Source: Holdemania massiliensis AP2
GTDB lineage: Bacteria; Bacillota_I; Bacilli_A; Erysipelotrichales; Erysipelotrichaceae
Direction: 5' to 3'
Assembly: GCF_000327285.1 (NCBI RefSeq)
Contig: NZ_HE998567.1
Location: forward strand, 760,290 to 824,289
DNA length: 64,000 nucleotides
The translations under genes and the position numbers were made by a program. Positions 19,825-28,599 of this stretch are shown in pieces. The stretch's first letter is position 1. Each line of letters opens with the position of its first letter. Below the pieces are notes generated by a model. That model was not told the DNA's origin. It saw only the letters and a list, made by a program, of their open reading frames with translations, and did not search any database.

Positions 19825-20381
19825 AGTTCTGTTTCCTTTCGATAATAACTGATGCGGCTGATGCCGTAGGTCGCTTCCTTGACTTTGCGCAGCTGATGAT
19901 ACGCATCATCAAATTCATCTTCCTTCAAACTTTCCAAAATCACATGTCCCTGATCGCAGACCAGATTCAGTTCATCGAGCTGCTGCATGATTTTATGCAG
20001 CTGCTGCTTCTGATACGGCGGATCAAGATAAACCAGATCAAACTGGACGCCTTCTTGCGCTAACCGCCGCAGCGCCGCAAAGCAGTCGCACTTCCAAATA
20101 TCGCACTGGTCTTCCACTTTCAAAGAAGCAGCATTGGCTTTGATCACAGCGGCGGCCGCCGGACTGCGGTCGACAAAATAGACATGCTCGATTCCCCGCG
20201 AGAGCGCCTCCAAGCCCATGGAACCGCTGCCCGCAAACAGATCCAGCATCATCCCGCCGTCAAAATACGGTCCGATCCGGCTGAATATCGCTTCCTTAAC
20301 TTTATCCAAGGTCGGCCGGGTCTGCTCGCCTTTCGGCGCCTGAATCAGCCGAGAACGAAATTTTCCTGCAACAATTCGCAT
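19821..20381 (-). CDS. rsmD: 16S rRNA (guanine(966)-N2)-methyltransferase RsmD
   Basis: SAM-dependent methyltransferase that modifies one guanine of 16S rRNA in the assembling 30S particle. 186 residues: MRIVAGKFRSRLIQAPKG at the start, RPTLDKVKEAIFS, the SAM loop MLDLFAGSGSMGLEALSRG, and the catalytic motif VYLDPPYQKQ (DPPY for N2-methylation of guanine). AAGGAG precedes the ATG. Cotranscribed with coaD. The region just upstream (20409-20520) holds an unexplained structured element. Confidence 0.97.
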   Translation of the reverse strand: MRIVAGKFRSRLIQAPKGEQTRPTLDKVKEAIFSRIGPYFDGGMMLDLFAGSGSMGLEALSRGIEHVYFVDRSPAAAAVIKANAASLKVEDQCDIWKCDCFAALRRLAQEGVQFDLVYLDPPYQKQQLHKIMQQLDELNLVCDQGHVILESLKEDEFDDAYHQLRKVKEATYGISRISYYRKETEL

Positions 20382-20408
20382 TTTTTCACTCCTTGTATGT
20401 ATAAAGGC

Positions 20409-20520
20409 GGAGAAACTCGGGCAAGATACTAGTGCATCGAAAGATGCTATCCCCCAATCTTTGTTTCTCCTCTCCCTTTCTTTGGAATTCCCGAGTCGCT
20501 TCGGGAATTCTTTTCTTTAT
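20409..20520 (+). ncRNA. Structured element with terminator and alternative antiterminator pairing (candidate RNA, orientation uncertain)
   Basis: An 8-bp closing helix GGAGAAAC (20409-20416) / GTTTCTCC (20463-20470) encloses a GCATC-GAAA-GATGC hairpin (20434-20447), extended by GATA/TATC. It is followed by a 10-bp hairpin GAATTCCCGA (20485-20494) / TCGGGAATTC (20501-20510) with a T-rich tail on the plus strand, a typical intrinsic terminator. The segment ACTCGGG (20415-20421) is exactly complementary to CCCGAGT (20490-20496), which would compete with both the closing helix and the terminator. No plus-strand gene follows, so this may be a free-standing RNA. On the minus strand it would lie in the rsmD 5' region. 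Only the terminator stem argues for the plus strand. Confidence 0.5.
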
Positions 20521-20542
20521 TTTAATCTCTTCCATCCTGCCG

Positions 20543-21736
20543 CTATTCAATTTTCCCTTGGCGATATTGTGAGATCACGGCCTGACCCATTCCAACAGCG
20601 ACCATGACGGACAGCGTACTGGAACCACCAGCTGAAATCATTAACAGCGGAACGCCCGTCAGCGGAATCAATCCGGTAACACCGCCCACATTAAACAGAA
20701 AGTGAATGAAGAAATACATGGAAACGCCAATCAAGACAATACGCCCGCGCTGACTTTTCATCCGGACGGCATATGCGAACATCCGCGCGATAATCAAGGC
20801 GTAACAGATCAAGATCAGTAAGAAGCCGAAAATGCCCAGTTCCTCAACAACGATCGCAAGAATGAAGTCGGTGTTGGCGGCCGGAAAGTTGGTATATTTT
20901 TGAATGGACTTGCCGTAACCCAAGCCCTGCCATCCGCCGCTGGCAAACGAAACCAGTCCGTTAATCAGCTGAAAACCGGTGCCATATTTATCCGCAAACG
21001 GATTCATCGCCGAGGTAAATCGGTTGATCTGATAGTTTTTAAACGGCAGCGCCTCGATCAGATGTTCCCCCATCGGTGAAAGAATCCACACGCTCAGCGC
21101 AACGCCGACAATCAGCAGCATCACCAACGTTTTCTGCAGTTTGCTCAGCGCTGGATGATACGGGATCAGAAAACAAATGCAGGCTATGCCGGCCATAACA
21201 ATCGCTGAACCGAAGTCCGACTGCAGAATCGCAACGATAAAACAGAATCCGCCGACAATTAATAATGGATTGCGCATCAGATCCCGCGTTGTCAGCTTCA
21301 GATTGCGGATATCTCCCAGATAGGTCGCCATCACCATGATAATGACAACCTTGGAAAACTCTGAAGGCTGAAGCGTAATCTCCTGACCGGGAAACGGAAT
21401 CTTGATCCAGGCCCGGGCTCCGCCGACTTCCCAGCACAACGCCAGTAAAAGCAAGACTAAGGTCAGGCTGACAATCGGCGTAATATTTTTTTTCATCCGA
21501 TCAAATGTAAACCAGCGCGCCATGGTGACCATCCCCAGATAGCCCAGCACCGTAAACGCCAGCTGTTTGATAATCGTTTTCATCAACGTCATCACGTTGC
21601 CCGAAGCCAGTCCCATCGTTGCCGAAGCGACCATGAATAAGCCGAACACCGCCAAGATCAGCGTACAGAGATGGATGATCAGATCATAACGATACGGCAT
21701 GCGAAACGAAGTCTTTTTTTTCTGCGTCAAATTCAT
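20543..21736 (-). CDS. ftsW: FtsW/RodA/SpoVE family peptidoglycan polymerase
   Basis: SEDS-family glycosyltransferase that polymerises lipid II into glycan strands together with a class B penicillin-binding protein. 397 residues with about ten membrane segments. The signature regions are present: LQPSEFSKVVIIMVMATYL, the QSDFGSAIVMAGI block, and the C-terminal VGGVTGLIPLTGVPLLMISAGGSS segment. ISAGGSS followed by a short tail favours the FtsW/SpoVE branch over RodA, and Bacillus has ftsW in the same chromosomal neighbourhood as rsmD-coaD-ylbJ. The choice between FtsW (division), SpoVE (sporulation) and RodA (elongation) is still an inference. CCAGGAGGCGG precedes the ATG. Confidence 0.9.
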   Translation of the reverse strand: MNLTQKKKTSFRMPYRYDLIIHLCTLILAVFGLFMVASATMGLASGNVMTLMKTIIKQLAFTVLGYLGMVTMARWFTFDRMKKNITPIVSLTLVLLLLALCWEVGGARAWIKIPFPGQEITLQPSEFSKVVIIMVMATYLGDIRNLKLTTRDLMRNPLLIVGGFCFIVAILQSDFGSAIVMAGIACICFLIPYHPALSKLQKTLVMLLIVGVALSVWILSPMGEHLIEALPFKNYQINRFTSAMNPFADKYGTGFQLINGLVSFASGGWQGLGYGKSIQKYTNFPAANTDFILAIVVEELGIFGFLLILICYALIIARMFAYAVRMKSQRGRIVLIGVSMYFFIHFLFNVGGVTGLIPLTGVPLLMISAGGSSTLSVMVAVGMGQAVISQYRQGKIE

Positions 21737-21989
21737 CCGCCTCCTGGTGACATTTTACCATAAAACCCAGCCCGGCACAAAAGAATTGAAGTTCGGTTTT
21801 TGACAATCAAAGGACGTGACGATCCGGGTTGTTTTCATTATAATAAAGGAAAGAATCGTCGAAAGAGGTCTGTTTTTGACACCAGGAAGAAAAAGAAAGC
21901 GCTTAAAAAACAATTTTGGAGAATCTTTCGTTAAATTTCCCTTCCCTTCTTTTGATTTCTTGAGTATTATATAAAGTGAGGTAGATTTT

Positions 21990-22559
21990 ATGAACATAAA
22001 CATGGATACCATTGTTAAGGACAATGACGTTCATCTGCGCGATAAATCGGCGCCGGTGTCTTTGCCGTTGTCCGAAGAAGATAAAAATACGTTAATCGAG
22101 CTTTTAAATTACGTCAAAGAGTCGACGGATCCGGATTTGGCAGAAGCGAAAAATCTGCGCCCGGCAGTCGGTATCGCCGCCATTCAGATCGGTGTTCCCA
22201 AGCAGCTTTTGGCCGTGGTCGTCGATGAAGAAGACAAAAACGGCAATCCTGTGCATTATGAATATGCTTTGGCCAATGCCAAAATCGTTTCCCAATCTGT
22301 TCAGAATTCATATCTGAAAACGGGTGAGGGCTGTCTGTCCGTTTTGGACGATCATCCCGGCTACGTCATCCGCAGCGCGCGGATCAAGGTCAAGGGTTAT
22401 GACATGCTTCAGGATCGTGAAGTGACATTCCGGGCTTCTGGGTATGTTGCCATTGTTCTGCAGCATGAGATCGATCATTTCAGCGGCATTCTGTTCTATG
22501 ACCGAATTAATCCGGATGATCCTTATGCGCCGGTTGAAAACGCCATTGTGATTGAATAA
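21990..22559 (+). CDS. def: Peptide deformylase
   Basis: Metalloenzyme that removes the formyl group from the N-terminal methionine of new proteins. 189 residues, type 2 length. All three signature motifs are there: AVGIAAIQIGVP (motif I), GEGCLSV (motif II, metal cysteine) and LQHEIDHFSG (motif III, HExxH with two metal histidines and the catalytic glutamate). Motif II is the usual EGCLS. The ATG lies behind GTGAGGT. It stands alone before rnjA; in Bacillus a def paralogue also lies close to rnjA. Confidence 0.97.
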   Translation: MNINMDTIVKDNDVHLRDKSAPVSLPLSEEDKNTLIELLNYVKESTDPDLAEAKNLRPAVGIAAIQIGVPKQLLAVVVDEEDKNGNPVHYEYALANAKIVSQSVQNSYLKTGEGCLSVLDDHPGYVIRSARIKVKGYDMLQDREVTFRASGYVAIVLQHEIDHFSGILFYDRINPDDPYAPVENAIVIE

Positions 22560-22641
22560 TTTTCCTTCATATCCGGCGGATCGATTCCGCTGGGATTCCA
22601 ACGCGTAACCATAAAATCAGAAAACTCATTGTTCGTGGCTG

Positions 22642-22681
22642 CCGCGGGGAGCTGAAGGATCGACTTCAGGCCATCCCGCGG
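22642..22681. promoter_or_regulatory. Strong two-part hairpin between def and rnjA
   Basis: CCGCGGG (22642-22648) pairs with CCCGCGG (22675-22681), with an inner CTGAAG (22652-22657) / CTTCAG (22664-22669) helix. It lacks a T run on either strand, so it is a weak candidate for a terminator; it may be a processing or stability element in a def-rnjA transcript. Confidence 0.5.
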
Positions 22682-22787
22682 TTTAGCTGTGACATCGCTG
22701 CCGGATAAGCCGGCTTTGAATAAAAACTAAACAAATCATTAAAAGACAGGTGCAATGTTTTTTAAGAATAAAGAAAAGAGGTAAATA

Positions 22788-24752
22788 ATGAAAGAAAATA
22801 ATGCAGCTACTCCTGCAAAAAAAGCACCGAGAAAATCAACACCCCGAAAGAAACCGGTAATCGCCAAAGTCCTCAGCGAAGTCGCTGAACCCTCGTTTCA
22901 TCGGGATACTGATACGCTTATCTACGCCTTAGGCGGACTCGGTGAAATCGGTAAAAACATGTATTGCTTCGAGCATCAGGATGAAATCATTATCGTCGAT
23001 GCCGGCGTTCGATTCCCGGAAGAAAATCTGCTGGGCGTCGATTACGTCATCCCGGATTATTCTTATCTGATTAAAAATCAGGCAAAAGTCAAAGCGTTAA
23101 TCATCACTCATGGTCACGAGGATCACATCGGCGGGATTCCGTTTTTCCTGCAGTCAATCCGCCTGGATAAAATCTACGCCCCGCGCTTTGCCTGCTCGCT
23201 GATTCAGAAGAAGTTGGAAGAACGGCGGATGAGCCGGCAGGTGAAGCTGGTTCAGATCAATGAGGATTCACGGATTACAACGAATCACTTCCAAGTCGGC
23301 TTCTTCAATACGATCCATTCCATTCCGGATTCCTTGGGCATTCTGATCAATACCCCGAACGGCCGGATTGTTGAAACCGGTGACTTTAAATTTGACCTGA
23401 CGCCGATCGGCACCAACAGTGATTATCAGAAAATGGCCTACATCGGACAGATCGGAGTCAGCTTGCTGATGAGCGATTCCACCAATTCCGAAGTTTCCGG
23501 CTTCTCCATCAGTGAGAAAAAAGTCGCGAAATCGCTGCTGGAAATCACCCGCAAGACACCGGGACGTTTAATCGTCTCTACGTTTGCTTCCAACGTTAAC
23601 CGTGTCGGCCAGATTCTGGAAGCGGCAGTGGCCTGCGGACGCAAAGTCGCGGTCTTCGGCCGATCGATGGAAAACGTTGTCCAGATTGCACGGAAGCTTG
23701 GTATTATCGCGATTCCGGAAAAGTATTTCATCACCCCGGATCAGTTAAATTCCCTGCCGGCCAATAAGATCTGTATCGTCTGCACCGGTTCCCAAGGCGA
23801 ACCGTTGGCGGCCTTAAGCCGGATTGCCAACGGAACCCACCGCTGGATCAAGATCATCCCCGGCGACACTGTCGTCTTCTCTTCCAATCCAATTCCAGGC
23901 AATGCCGTCAGCGTATCGCAGGTTGTCAATCAGCTGACCCGCGTCGGCGCTAACGTCTTAGTCAACAGTCCGCTGACCTCGCTGCATACAACCGGACATG
24001 GATCTCAGGAAGAACAGAAGCTGATGCTTCAGCTGATCAAACCGAAATACTTCATGCCGGTGCATGGTGAATACAAGATGCTGCGGATCCATGCTGAAAG
24101 CGCGATTGAAACGGGAGTTCCGCGTGAAAATACGTTTATCTGCGCTAACGGCGATGTCCTGGTTCTGCGCGACGGTGAAGTTTTCCAGGCTGAAACCCGC
24201 ATTCAGACCGATGATATTTATGTCGATGGCAATGATATTTCCGGTTTGAGCACGGCCGTTCTGCGCGACCGCAAAATTTTGGCCGACAACGGTTTGGTCG
24301 CGGTCATCGTAACGATTGATTCGCGCACAAATAAAATCCTGTGCCGGCCGAACATCGTTTCCCGCGGCTTCGTCTTTATCAAGGAAAGTCAGACGCTCTT
24401 AAAAGAAGCGGAAATGATCGTCTATGAAGCCTTGAAGAAAAAGATGATGCAGAAAACAACCTTCGGCGAATTAAAGAACTGCATCCGCAGTTCTCTGGAA
24501 CCGTATTTGTATAAGAAAACCAACCGCAATCCAATTGTGATTCCGGTCATTCTGAATCAGAAAGCGGCCATGCTGCAGATGCAGCAGAAACGGGAAGCTG
24601 CGGCGGCAGCGCACAAGGATGAAGACAGCGCTATCAAACGTACTCGCAAGCCAAGAAGCACTCCGGTGAAAACCAAGAAAACAAAGCCGGAGGAGGGTGA
24701 AGCTTCATCCCAGTTCCATTCCAACACCAAGATAAACAACGCTGAATCCTAA
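22788..24752 (+). CDS. rnjA: Ribonuclease J
   Basis: Beta-CASP metallo-beta-lactamase RNase with 5'-3' exonuclease and endonuclease activity, central to mRNA decay and rRNA maturation in Firmicutes. Core motifs: IITHGHEDHIGG (metal-binding HxHxDH), ETGDFKFDLTP, MSDSTNSEVSG and the beta-CASP blocks including PVHGEYKML. 654 residues, about 100 more than Bacillus RNase J1: there is a 40-residue basic N-terminal extension (KKAPRKSTPRKKP) and a 70-residue Lys/Ala/Glu-rich C-terminal tail, both probably disordered and perhaps RNA-binding. AAGAGGTAAATA leads the ATG. It ends in a terminator that overlaps the stop codon. J1 versus J2 is not resolved. Confidence 0.97.
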   Translation: MKENNAATPAKKAPRKSTPRKKPVIAKVLSEVAEPSFHRDTDTLIYALGGLGEIGKNMYCFEHQDEIIIVDAGVRFPEENLLGVDYVIPDYSYLIKNQAKVKALIITHGHEDHIGGIPFFLQSIRLDKIYAPRFACSLIQKKLEERRMSRQVKLVQINEDSRITTNHFQVGFFNTIHSIPDSLGILINTPNGRIVETGDFKFDLTPIGTNSDYQKMAYIGQIGVSLLMSDSTNSEVSGFSISEKKVAKSLLEITRKTPGRLIVSTFASNVNRVGQILEAAVACGRKVAVFGRSMENVVQIARKLGIIAIPEKYFITPDQLNSLPANKICIVCTGSQGEPLAALSRIANGTHRWIKIIPGDTVVFSSNPIPGNAVSVSQVVNQLTRVGANVLVNSPLTSLHTTGHGSQEEQKLMLQLIKPKYFMPVHGEYKMLRIHAESAIETGVPRENTFICANGDVLVLRDGEVFQAETRIQTDDIYVDGNDISGLSTAVLRDRKILADNGLVAVIVTIDSRTNKILCRPNIVSRGFVFIKESQTLLKEAEMIVYEALKKKMMQKTTFGELKNCIRSSLEPYLYKKTNRNPIVIPVILNQKAAMLQMQQKREAAAAAHKDEDSAIKRTRKPRSTPVKTKKTKPEEGEASSQFHSNTKINNAES

Positions 24753-24769
24753 TCGATCAGCGTTTTTTT
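24738..24769 (+). terminator. Terminator of rnjA
   Basis: AACGCTGA (24738-24745) pairs with TCAGCGTT (24757-24764), then a T run. The left arm encodes the last residues of RNase J. Confidence 0.9.
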
Positions 24770-24862
24770 CAATCTTCCCTTTTAACCTGTTATTAAAATC
24801 AATATTTTATAGGTGGAAGCAGACAAGGCTAATCTGTTTTAAACAAGAAAAGGAGCACAGTG

Positions 24863-25396
24863 ATGATTTATTTTATCCGGCATGGTCAGGCAGATTATTC
24901 TGAAAAAGACTCCAAGATTTATCAAGGCTTCGGCAATCACATGGCGCCGCTGTCGCCAAGGGGTATCCAGGAAATCGAAGAAACCGCGGCGGATCCCCGG
25001 CTGCATCAGGCGAAACTGATTTTATCCTCGCCCTACGTCCGAGCTTTGCAAAGCGCTGCCATTCTTTCCCGCCGTCTGCAGCTGCCGCTGCAGGTAGAAA
25101 CGGATCTGCACGAATGGCTGGCAGACAAGCGATACCATTATCTATCAGAAGAACAAGCAGCACTTCATTACAATGAATTTGTGACTTACAATGGCATCTA
25201 TCCTGATGATGCAGAAAAAAACTGGGAATCCATCCCAGCGATGCGCCAGCGGGTTCTTCATGTCTTGGCTCGCTGTCGTTCTGTTTCTCCAATCATCGTT
25301 GTCTGTCATGGTATGCTGATTCAGTCACTCTGCGGCTATCACCCTCAAAATGGTGAAATTGTAGAATTCAGTTTATCTTCTGATAACGTTGATTAA
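24863..25396 (+). CDS. Histidine phosphatase family protein (phosphoglycerate mutase-like)
   Basis: 177 residues beginning MIYFIRHGQADYSEKD: RHGQ at residues 6-9 is the phosphohistidine motif. The second arm is conserved too: LILSSPYVRALQSAAIL (arginine and sugar-phosphate pocket) and IVVCHGMLIQSL (second catalytic histidine). Family members dephosphorylate sugar phosphates, nucleotides or cobalamin intermediates; the substrate is not evident. AGGAG precedes the ATG by seven bases; a GTG immediately upstream could also be used. Stand-alone gene. Confidence 0.9.
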   Translation: MIYFIRHGQADYSEKDSKIYQGFGNHMAPLSPRGIQEIEETAADPRLHQAKLILSSPYVRALQSAAILSRRLQLPLQVETDLHEWLADKRYHYLSEEQAALHYNEFVTYNGIYPDDAEKNWESIPAMRQRVLHVLARCRSVSPIIVVCHGMLIQSLCGYHPQNGEIVEFSLSSDNVD

Positions 25397-25611
25397 GAAA
25401 ACGGATTTCAAGCTCCTATTCAATAAGGAACGAGAAATCCGTTTTACTTATCTTCAATCTTTTGCTTTTAAAAGTGTTTCTTATTTAAGTGTATCGATTC
25501 TGTTTAAAACAGAGTTTTTTAATCATAACTAGAAACGAATTCTCACTGTAATTTTATTTCGATCAGTTATTATAGATATATAGCTTTATATTGCTGGAAT
25601 AGGCGGTTCTT

Positions 25612-26126
25612 ATGGCTAAGAAATATACAATTATCGTATCCATTCTAATGATTCTATTCCTGATTATCATTAATAATGCTTATTTCGTTCAAGCTTCAGA
25701 ATTAACGATCGGCAGCATTAATCAACAATACTATACGAGTTTCAACAAACTCGACTTTACATGCAAATCCGTGAACTCATTTTCTCCGTTCAATACTAAC
25801 AAATCTATATTACTTCGTTCAGATAATTACGATCTCAATCTTGTAATTGAAATTACGGGTTTATCTGATGAAGGCTTCGATCTTACTCATTATAATCAGA
25901 AATCATCCAATGCGAATCGTTTTATGAAGTAACGAACCTCTCTTCCGCCTATTATATCAAGCAAATTAATGGTGATTTTAATGACTATAATGCTTATTGC
26001 GTGACTCCCAACGCCAATATATGGATATCTTTCTCAAAAACAGAGTTAAAAATAGATGAGATTATAGACCTATTATACGAAATAATCCATCGATCCTTTT
26101 CATCATCCATCCTAATTTTCAGTTAA
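25612..26126 (+). pseudogene. Frameshifted gene for a small predicted secreted protein
   Basis: Starts ATG at 25612 behind AGGCGG with a signal peptide-like N-terminus (KKYTIIVSILMILFLIIINN, then AYFVQASE as a likely cleavage region). The first frame stops at 25930-25932 after 106 codons, but clear coding continues in another frame through SFYEVTNLSSAYYIKQINGD and NDYNAYCVTPNANIWISFSK to a stop at 26124-26126. The frames must join around 25885-25905. Joined, the product would be about 170 residues, extracellular or membrane-anchored. I do not recognise it. The region 25440-26240 is markedly more AT-rich than its surroundings, which suggests acquisition from elsewhere. A sequencing error could also produce the break. 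Confidence 0.65.
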
Positions 26127-26245
26127 GTTTCTATACTACTGTAAAGCCTCTTTATGCCTGAAATTCTTCTCACAATATTCTACAACAAAATTCAGATAAA
26201 AAGATTAGCTCTCATAGTTTAAGTTGTATTCAATTTCATTCACTT

Positions 26246-27082
26246 TTAAACGCTTCTTTCTAGAAACGAAGTGATGACATCCGCCGGTCCCTGCTGCTCA
26301 CAGGCTGCAATTACTGTCCGCGCCCGCCGCAGAATTTCAGGTTTGGCATTGGCCACGGCATAACTGTTGGGAAATTGCTCAAATAGGCACAGATCATTCA
26401 GATCATCGCCAAAAACAGCGATTTCCTCACGCTGTAAATCCAACAGTTTCTGCAGCTGCTTTAATGCTGACGCTTTATTGCACGTTTGCGGCAGCACTTC
26501 CAGATTGTGCGTAAACGCGGAGGTCAGCGCAATCTCCGGAATGTTTTCAAGCTGACTGCGAATTTGATGCAAAGCGTCCAGAGAAGCGCTGCGCATTTCA
26601 ATTTTAAACAGGGGTTCGCTGAGTTCCGCCAAACTTTCCAAACGTCGATAATCCGCTTCAAAACTGCTGAAAGGTGTATTCTGCGATGTCTTGCCGCAGC
26701 CGGGAATGGTGAAATAGCGCTGATAGTGCTGCTCAATCGGCAGAAACGTATATTTCAACTCGCCGCTGTAAATCGTCGTTAAGACCTCCGGATGGCGAAG
26801 TTTTGGCATGATGCGCTCCGCTAATTCCCGATCCAGAGCCTGCACAGCCCGGATCTGACCCTGGGGATCACGCAGTTCTGCCCCATTGAGATCAATCATC
26901 CAGCCTTCAACCTGAGATCCTTCAAGAATTCTACGGGCAGCCGGGGCATTCCGGCCGGTTGCCGCGCAGAACTCAATTCCTGAGGCCCTAGCCTGACGCA
27001 GAGCCTGGGCAACACGGGGATAAATCAGCTGGGTATGGCGATCTAAGATCGTACCGTCAAAATCACAAACGATAAGTTTCAT
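26246..27082 (-). CDS. HAD-IIB (Cof-type) hydrolase
   Basis: 278-residue HAD superfamily phosphatase. Motif I LIVCDFDGTILD with both aspartates at residues 6-10, motif II FCAATGRNA, motif III lysine near NKASALKQL, and motif IV AVFGDDLNDLCLFE (GDxxND) place it in the Cof/YkrA-like subgroup with a C2B cap between motifs II and III. Members hydrolyse sugar phosphates, flavin or pyridoxal phosphates. Substrate unknown. It is followed (upstream in sequence, downstream of pyk) with no clear operon link. Confidence 0.92.
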   Translation of the reverse strand: MKLIVCDFDGTILDRHTQLIYPRVAQALRQARASGIEFCAATGRNAPAARRILEGSQVEGWMIDLNGAELRDPQGQIRAVQALDRELAERIMPKLRHPEVLTTIYSGELKYTFLPIEQHYQRYFTIPGCGKTSQNTPFSSFEADYRRLESLAELSEPLFKIEMRSASLDALHQIRSQLENIPEIALTSAFTHNLEVLPQTCNKASALKQLQKLLDLQREEIAVFGDDLNDLCLFEQFPNSYAVANAKPEILRRARTVIAACEQQGPADVITSFLERSV

Positions 27083-27129
27083 TGAAGCAGCCTCCTATTC
27101 CTTGACTTTTATTTTAACTGAATCGGACA

Positions 27130-27156
27130 AAGAAAAACAGCCCTTGCGGACTGTTT
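27130..27156 (-). terminator. Terminator of pfkA-pyk operon
   Basis: Minus strand AACAGTCC-GCAA-GGGCTGTT followed by a T-rich run, immediately after the pyk stop codon. Confidence 0.88.
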
Positions 27157-27160
27157 CAGG

Positions 27161-28582
27161 TTATTTAATTTCGATGATCTTCATCATGTTGGCGCTGCCT
27201 TCACCCGTCGGATAACCCGCGGACATGATCAGCAGCTGCCCTGGCTTCAGGCCATAGCCCTTGGCGATCGTGCTTGCCAATTCGTCATCGTTGGTCAATT
27301 CGTTCTGAATATCCGAGAAAATCGGCGTTACACCCCAATAAGCTTCCAGCTTGCGCTGTGTGCTCTTGGTAAAGGTAACGGCCAGAATCGGAACACACGG
27401 TCTGAACTTGGAGATTCGCTTCGCTGTCGTTCCACCCTGAGTGAAGACAACAACGGCCCCCACGTTCTGCAGTGTCAGCGTGGCATCAGAAACCGCGATC
27501 CCGATCGCATCCTGCACTGTTTTGCGGCTGGACTTGATCGAATGATCCAGACGTTCCCGATATGGGATAATTTTTTCCACTGCTTCGGCAATCGTCGCCA
27601 TCGTTCTGACCGCTTCCACCGGATATTCACCCGCTGCGCTCTCACCTGAAAGCATGATCGCATCGGAACCATCCAGAACGGCATTGGCAACGTCGCTGGC
27701 TTCCGCTCGGGTCGGACGCGGATTGGACATCATGGATTCCAGCATGTGCGTTGCCGTGATGACCGGTTTGCCCATTTCATTGGCTTTATGGATAATCGTT
27801 TTCTGGTAGATTGGAACATATTGCGTCTGAACTTCCACGCCCAAATCCCCGCGCGCTACCATCACGCCGTCAGCGACTTCCAGGATGGATTCCAGGTTGT
27901 CAAAGCCTTCCTGGTTTTCAATCTTAGCGATAATCTGAATCGTCGGCTTGCCCATTTCAATCAGAATTTTCCGAATCGCCAGAACGTCTTCAGCCCGTCT
28001 GACAAACGAAGCGGCGATGAAGTCAACATCCTTTTCACAGCCAAAACGGATATCCGCATCATCCTTTTCCGAGATAAACGGCATGGACAGCTTGACATTC
28101 GGTACATTGCAGCCCTTGCGGGTCTTGATCACACCGGAATTTTCAACGCGGCAGGTTAATTCCTGTCCATCGCTTTCCAGGATGGTTAAACGCATTTTGC
28201 CGTCGTCGATCAGAATGTAGTTGCCAGCCTTGACGTCTTCAAACAGTTCCGGACAGGCGATATGGAAACGATCATGGGTGCCTTCGATTTCTGCCCGGCA
28301 GATCTTGACAATATCCCCTTTGGTGAAATCCGCTTTGCCGTCCTTAAAGATTCCGCAGCGAATTTCCGGTCCCTTGGTGTCCAGCATAATGCCCAGATTG
28401 ATGCCGATCCGTTCGCTGACGTCGCGAATCATATCAATGCGTTCGCCATGGGTCTTGTGATCCTCATGCGAAAAGTTGCATCGAACGATATTCATGCCTT
28501 CCTTTGCCAGCTTTTCCACCATTTCCGGGGTATTGCTGGCAGGGCCTAACGTACATACAATTTTAGTCTTCTTGCCTAACAT
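27161..28582 (-). CDS. pyk: Pyruvate kinase
   Basis: Final step of glycolysis: phosphoenolpyruvate plus ADP to pyruvate plus ATP. 473 residues: KKTKIVCTLGPASNTPEMVEKL, MLDTKGPEIRCG, the catalytic IIAKIENQEGFDNL (lysine and metal-binding glutamate), MVARGDLGVE, and VITATHMLESMM are all conserved. It lacks the extra C-terminal PEP-utilising-type domain found in Bacillus pyruvate kinases of about 585 residues, so it is the short form. Cotranscribed with pfkA, 17 bases downstream of it; AAGTTGAAGGAGGAAG precedes the ATG. Confidence 0.99.
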   Translation of the reverse strand: MLGKKTKIVCTLGPASNTPEMVEKLAKEGMNIVRCNFSHEDHKTHGERIDMIRDVSERIGINLGIMLDTKGPEIRCGIFKDGKADFTKGDIVKICRAEIEGTHDRFHIACPELFEDVKAGNYILIDDGKMRLTILESDGQELTCRVENSGVIKTRKGCNVPNVKLSMPFISEKDDADIRFGCEKDVDFIAASFVRRAEDVLAIRKILIEMGKPTIQIIAKIENQEGFDNLESILEVADGVMVARGDLGVEVQTQYVPIYQKTIIHKANEMGKPVITATHMLESMMSNPRPTRAEASDVANAVLDGSDAIMLSGESAAGEYPVEAVRTMATIAEAVEKIIPYRERLDHSIKSSRKTVQDAIGIAVSDATLTLQNVGAVVVFTQGGTTAKRISKFRPCVPILAVTFTKSTQRKLEAYWGVTPIFSDIQNELTNDDELASTIAKGYGLKPGQLLIMSAGYPTGEGSANMMKIIEIK

Positions 28583-28599
28583 AAACTTCCTCCTTCAAC

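Noticed and set aside
20409-20473. Possible tRNA gene, because of the GGAGAAA/TTTCTCC closing helix and suitable length
   Set aside because: No D-arm, no T-loop GGTTCGAATCC-type sequence and no anticodon arm of the correct spacing.
21755-22024. 89-codon minus-strand frame before ftsW
   Set aside because: It overlaps the def start, has no ribosome site and reads as Lys/Phe-rich AT sequence of a promoter region.
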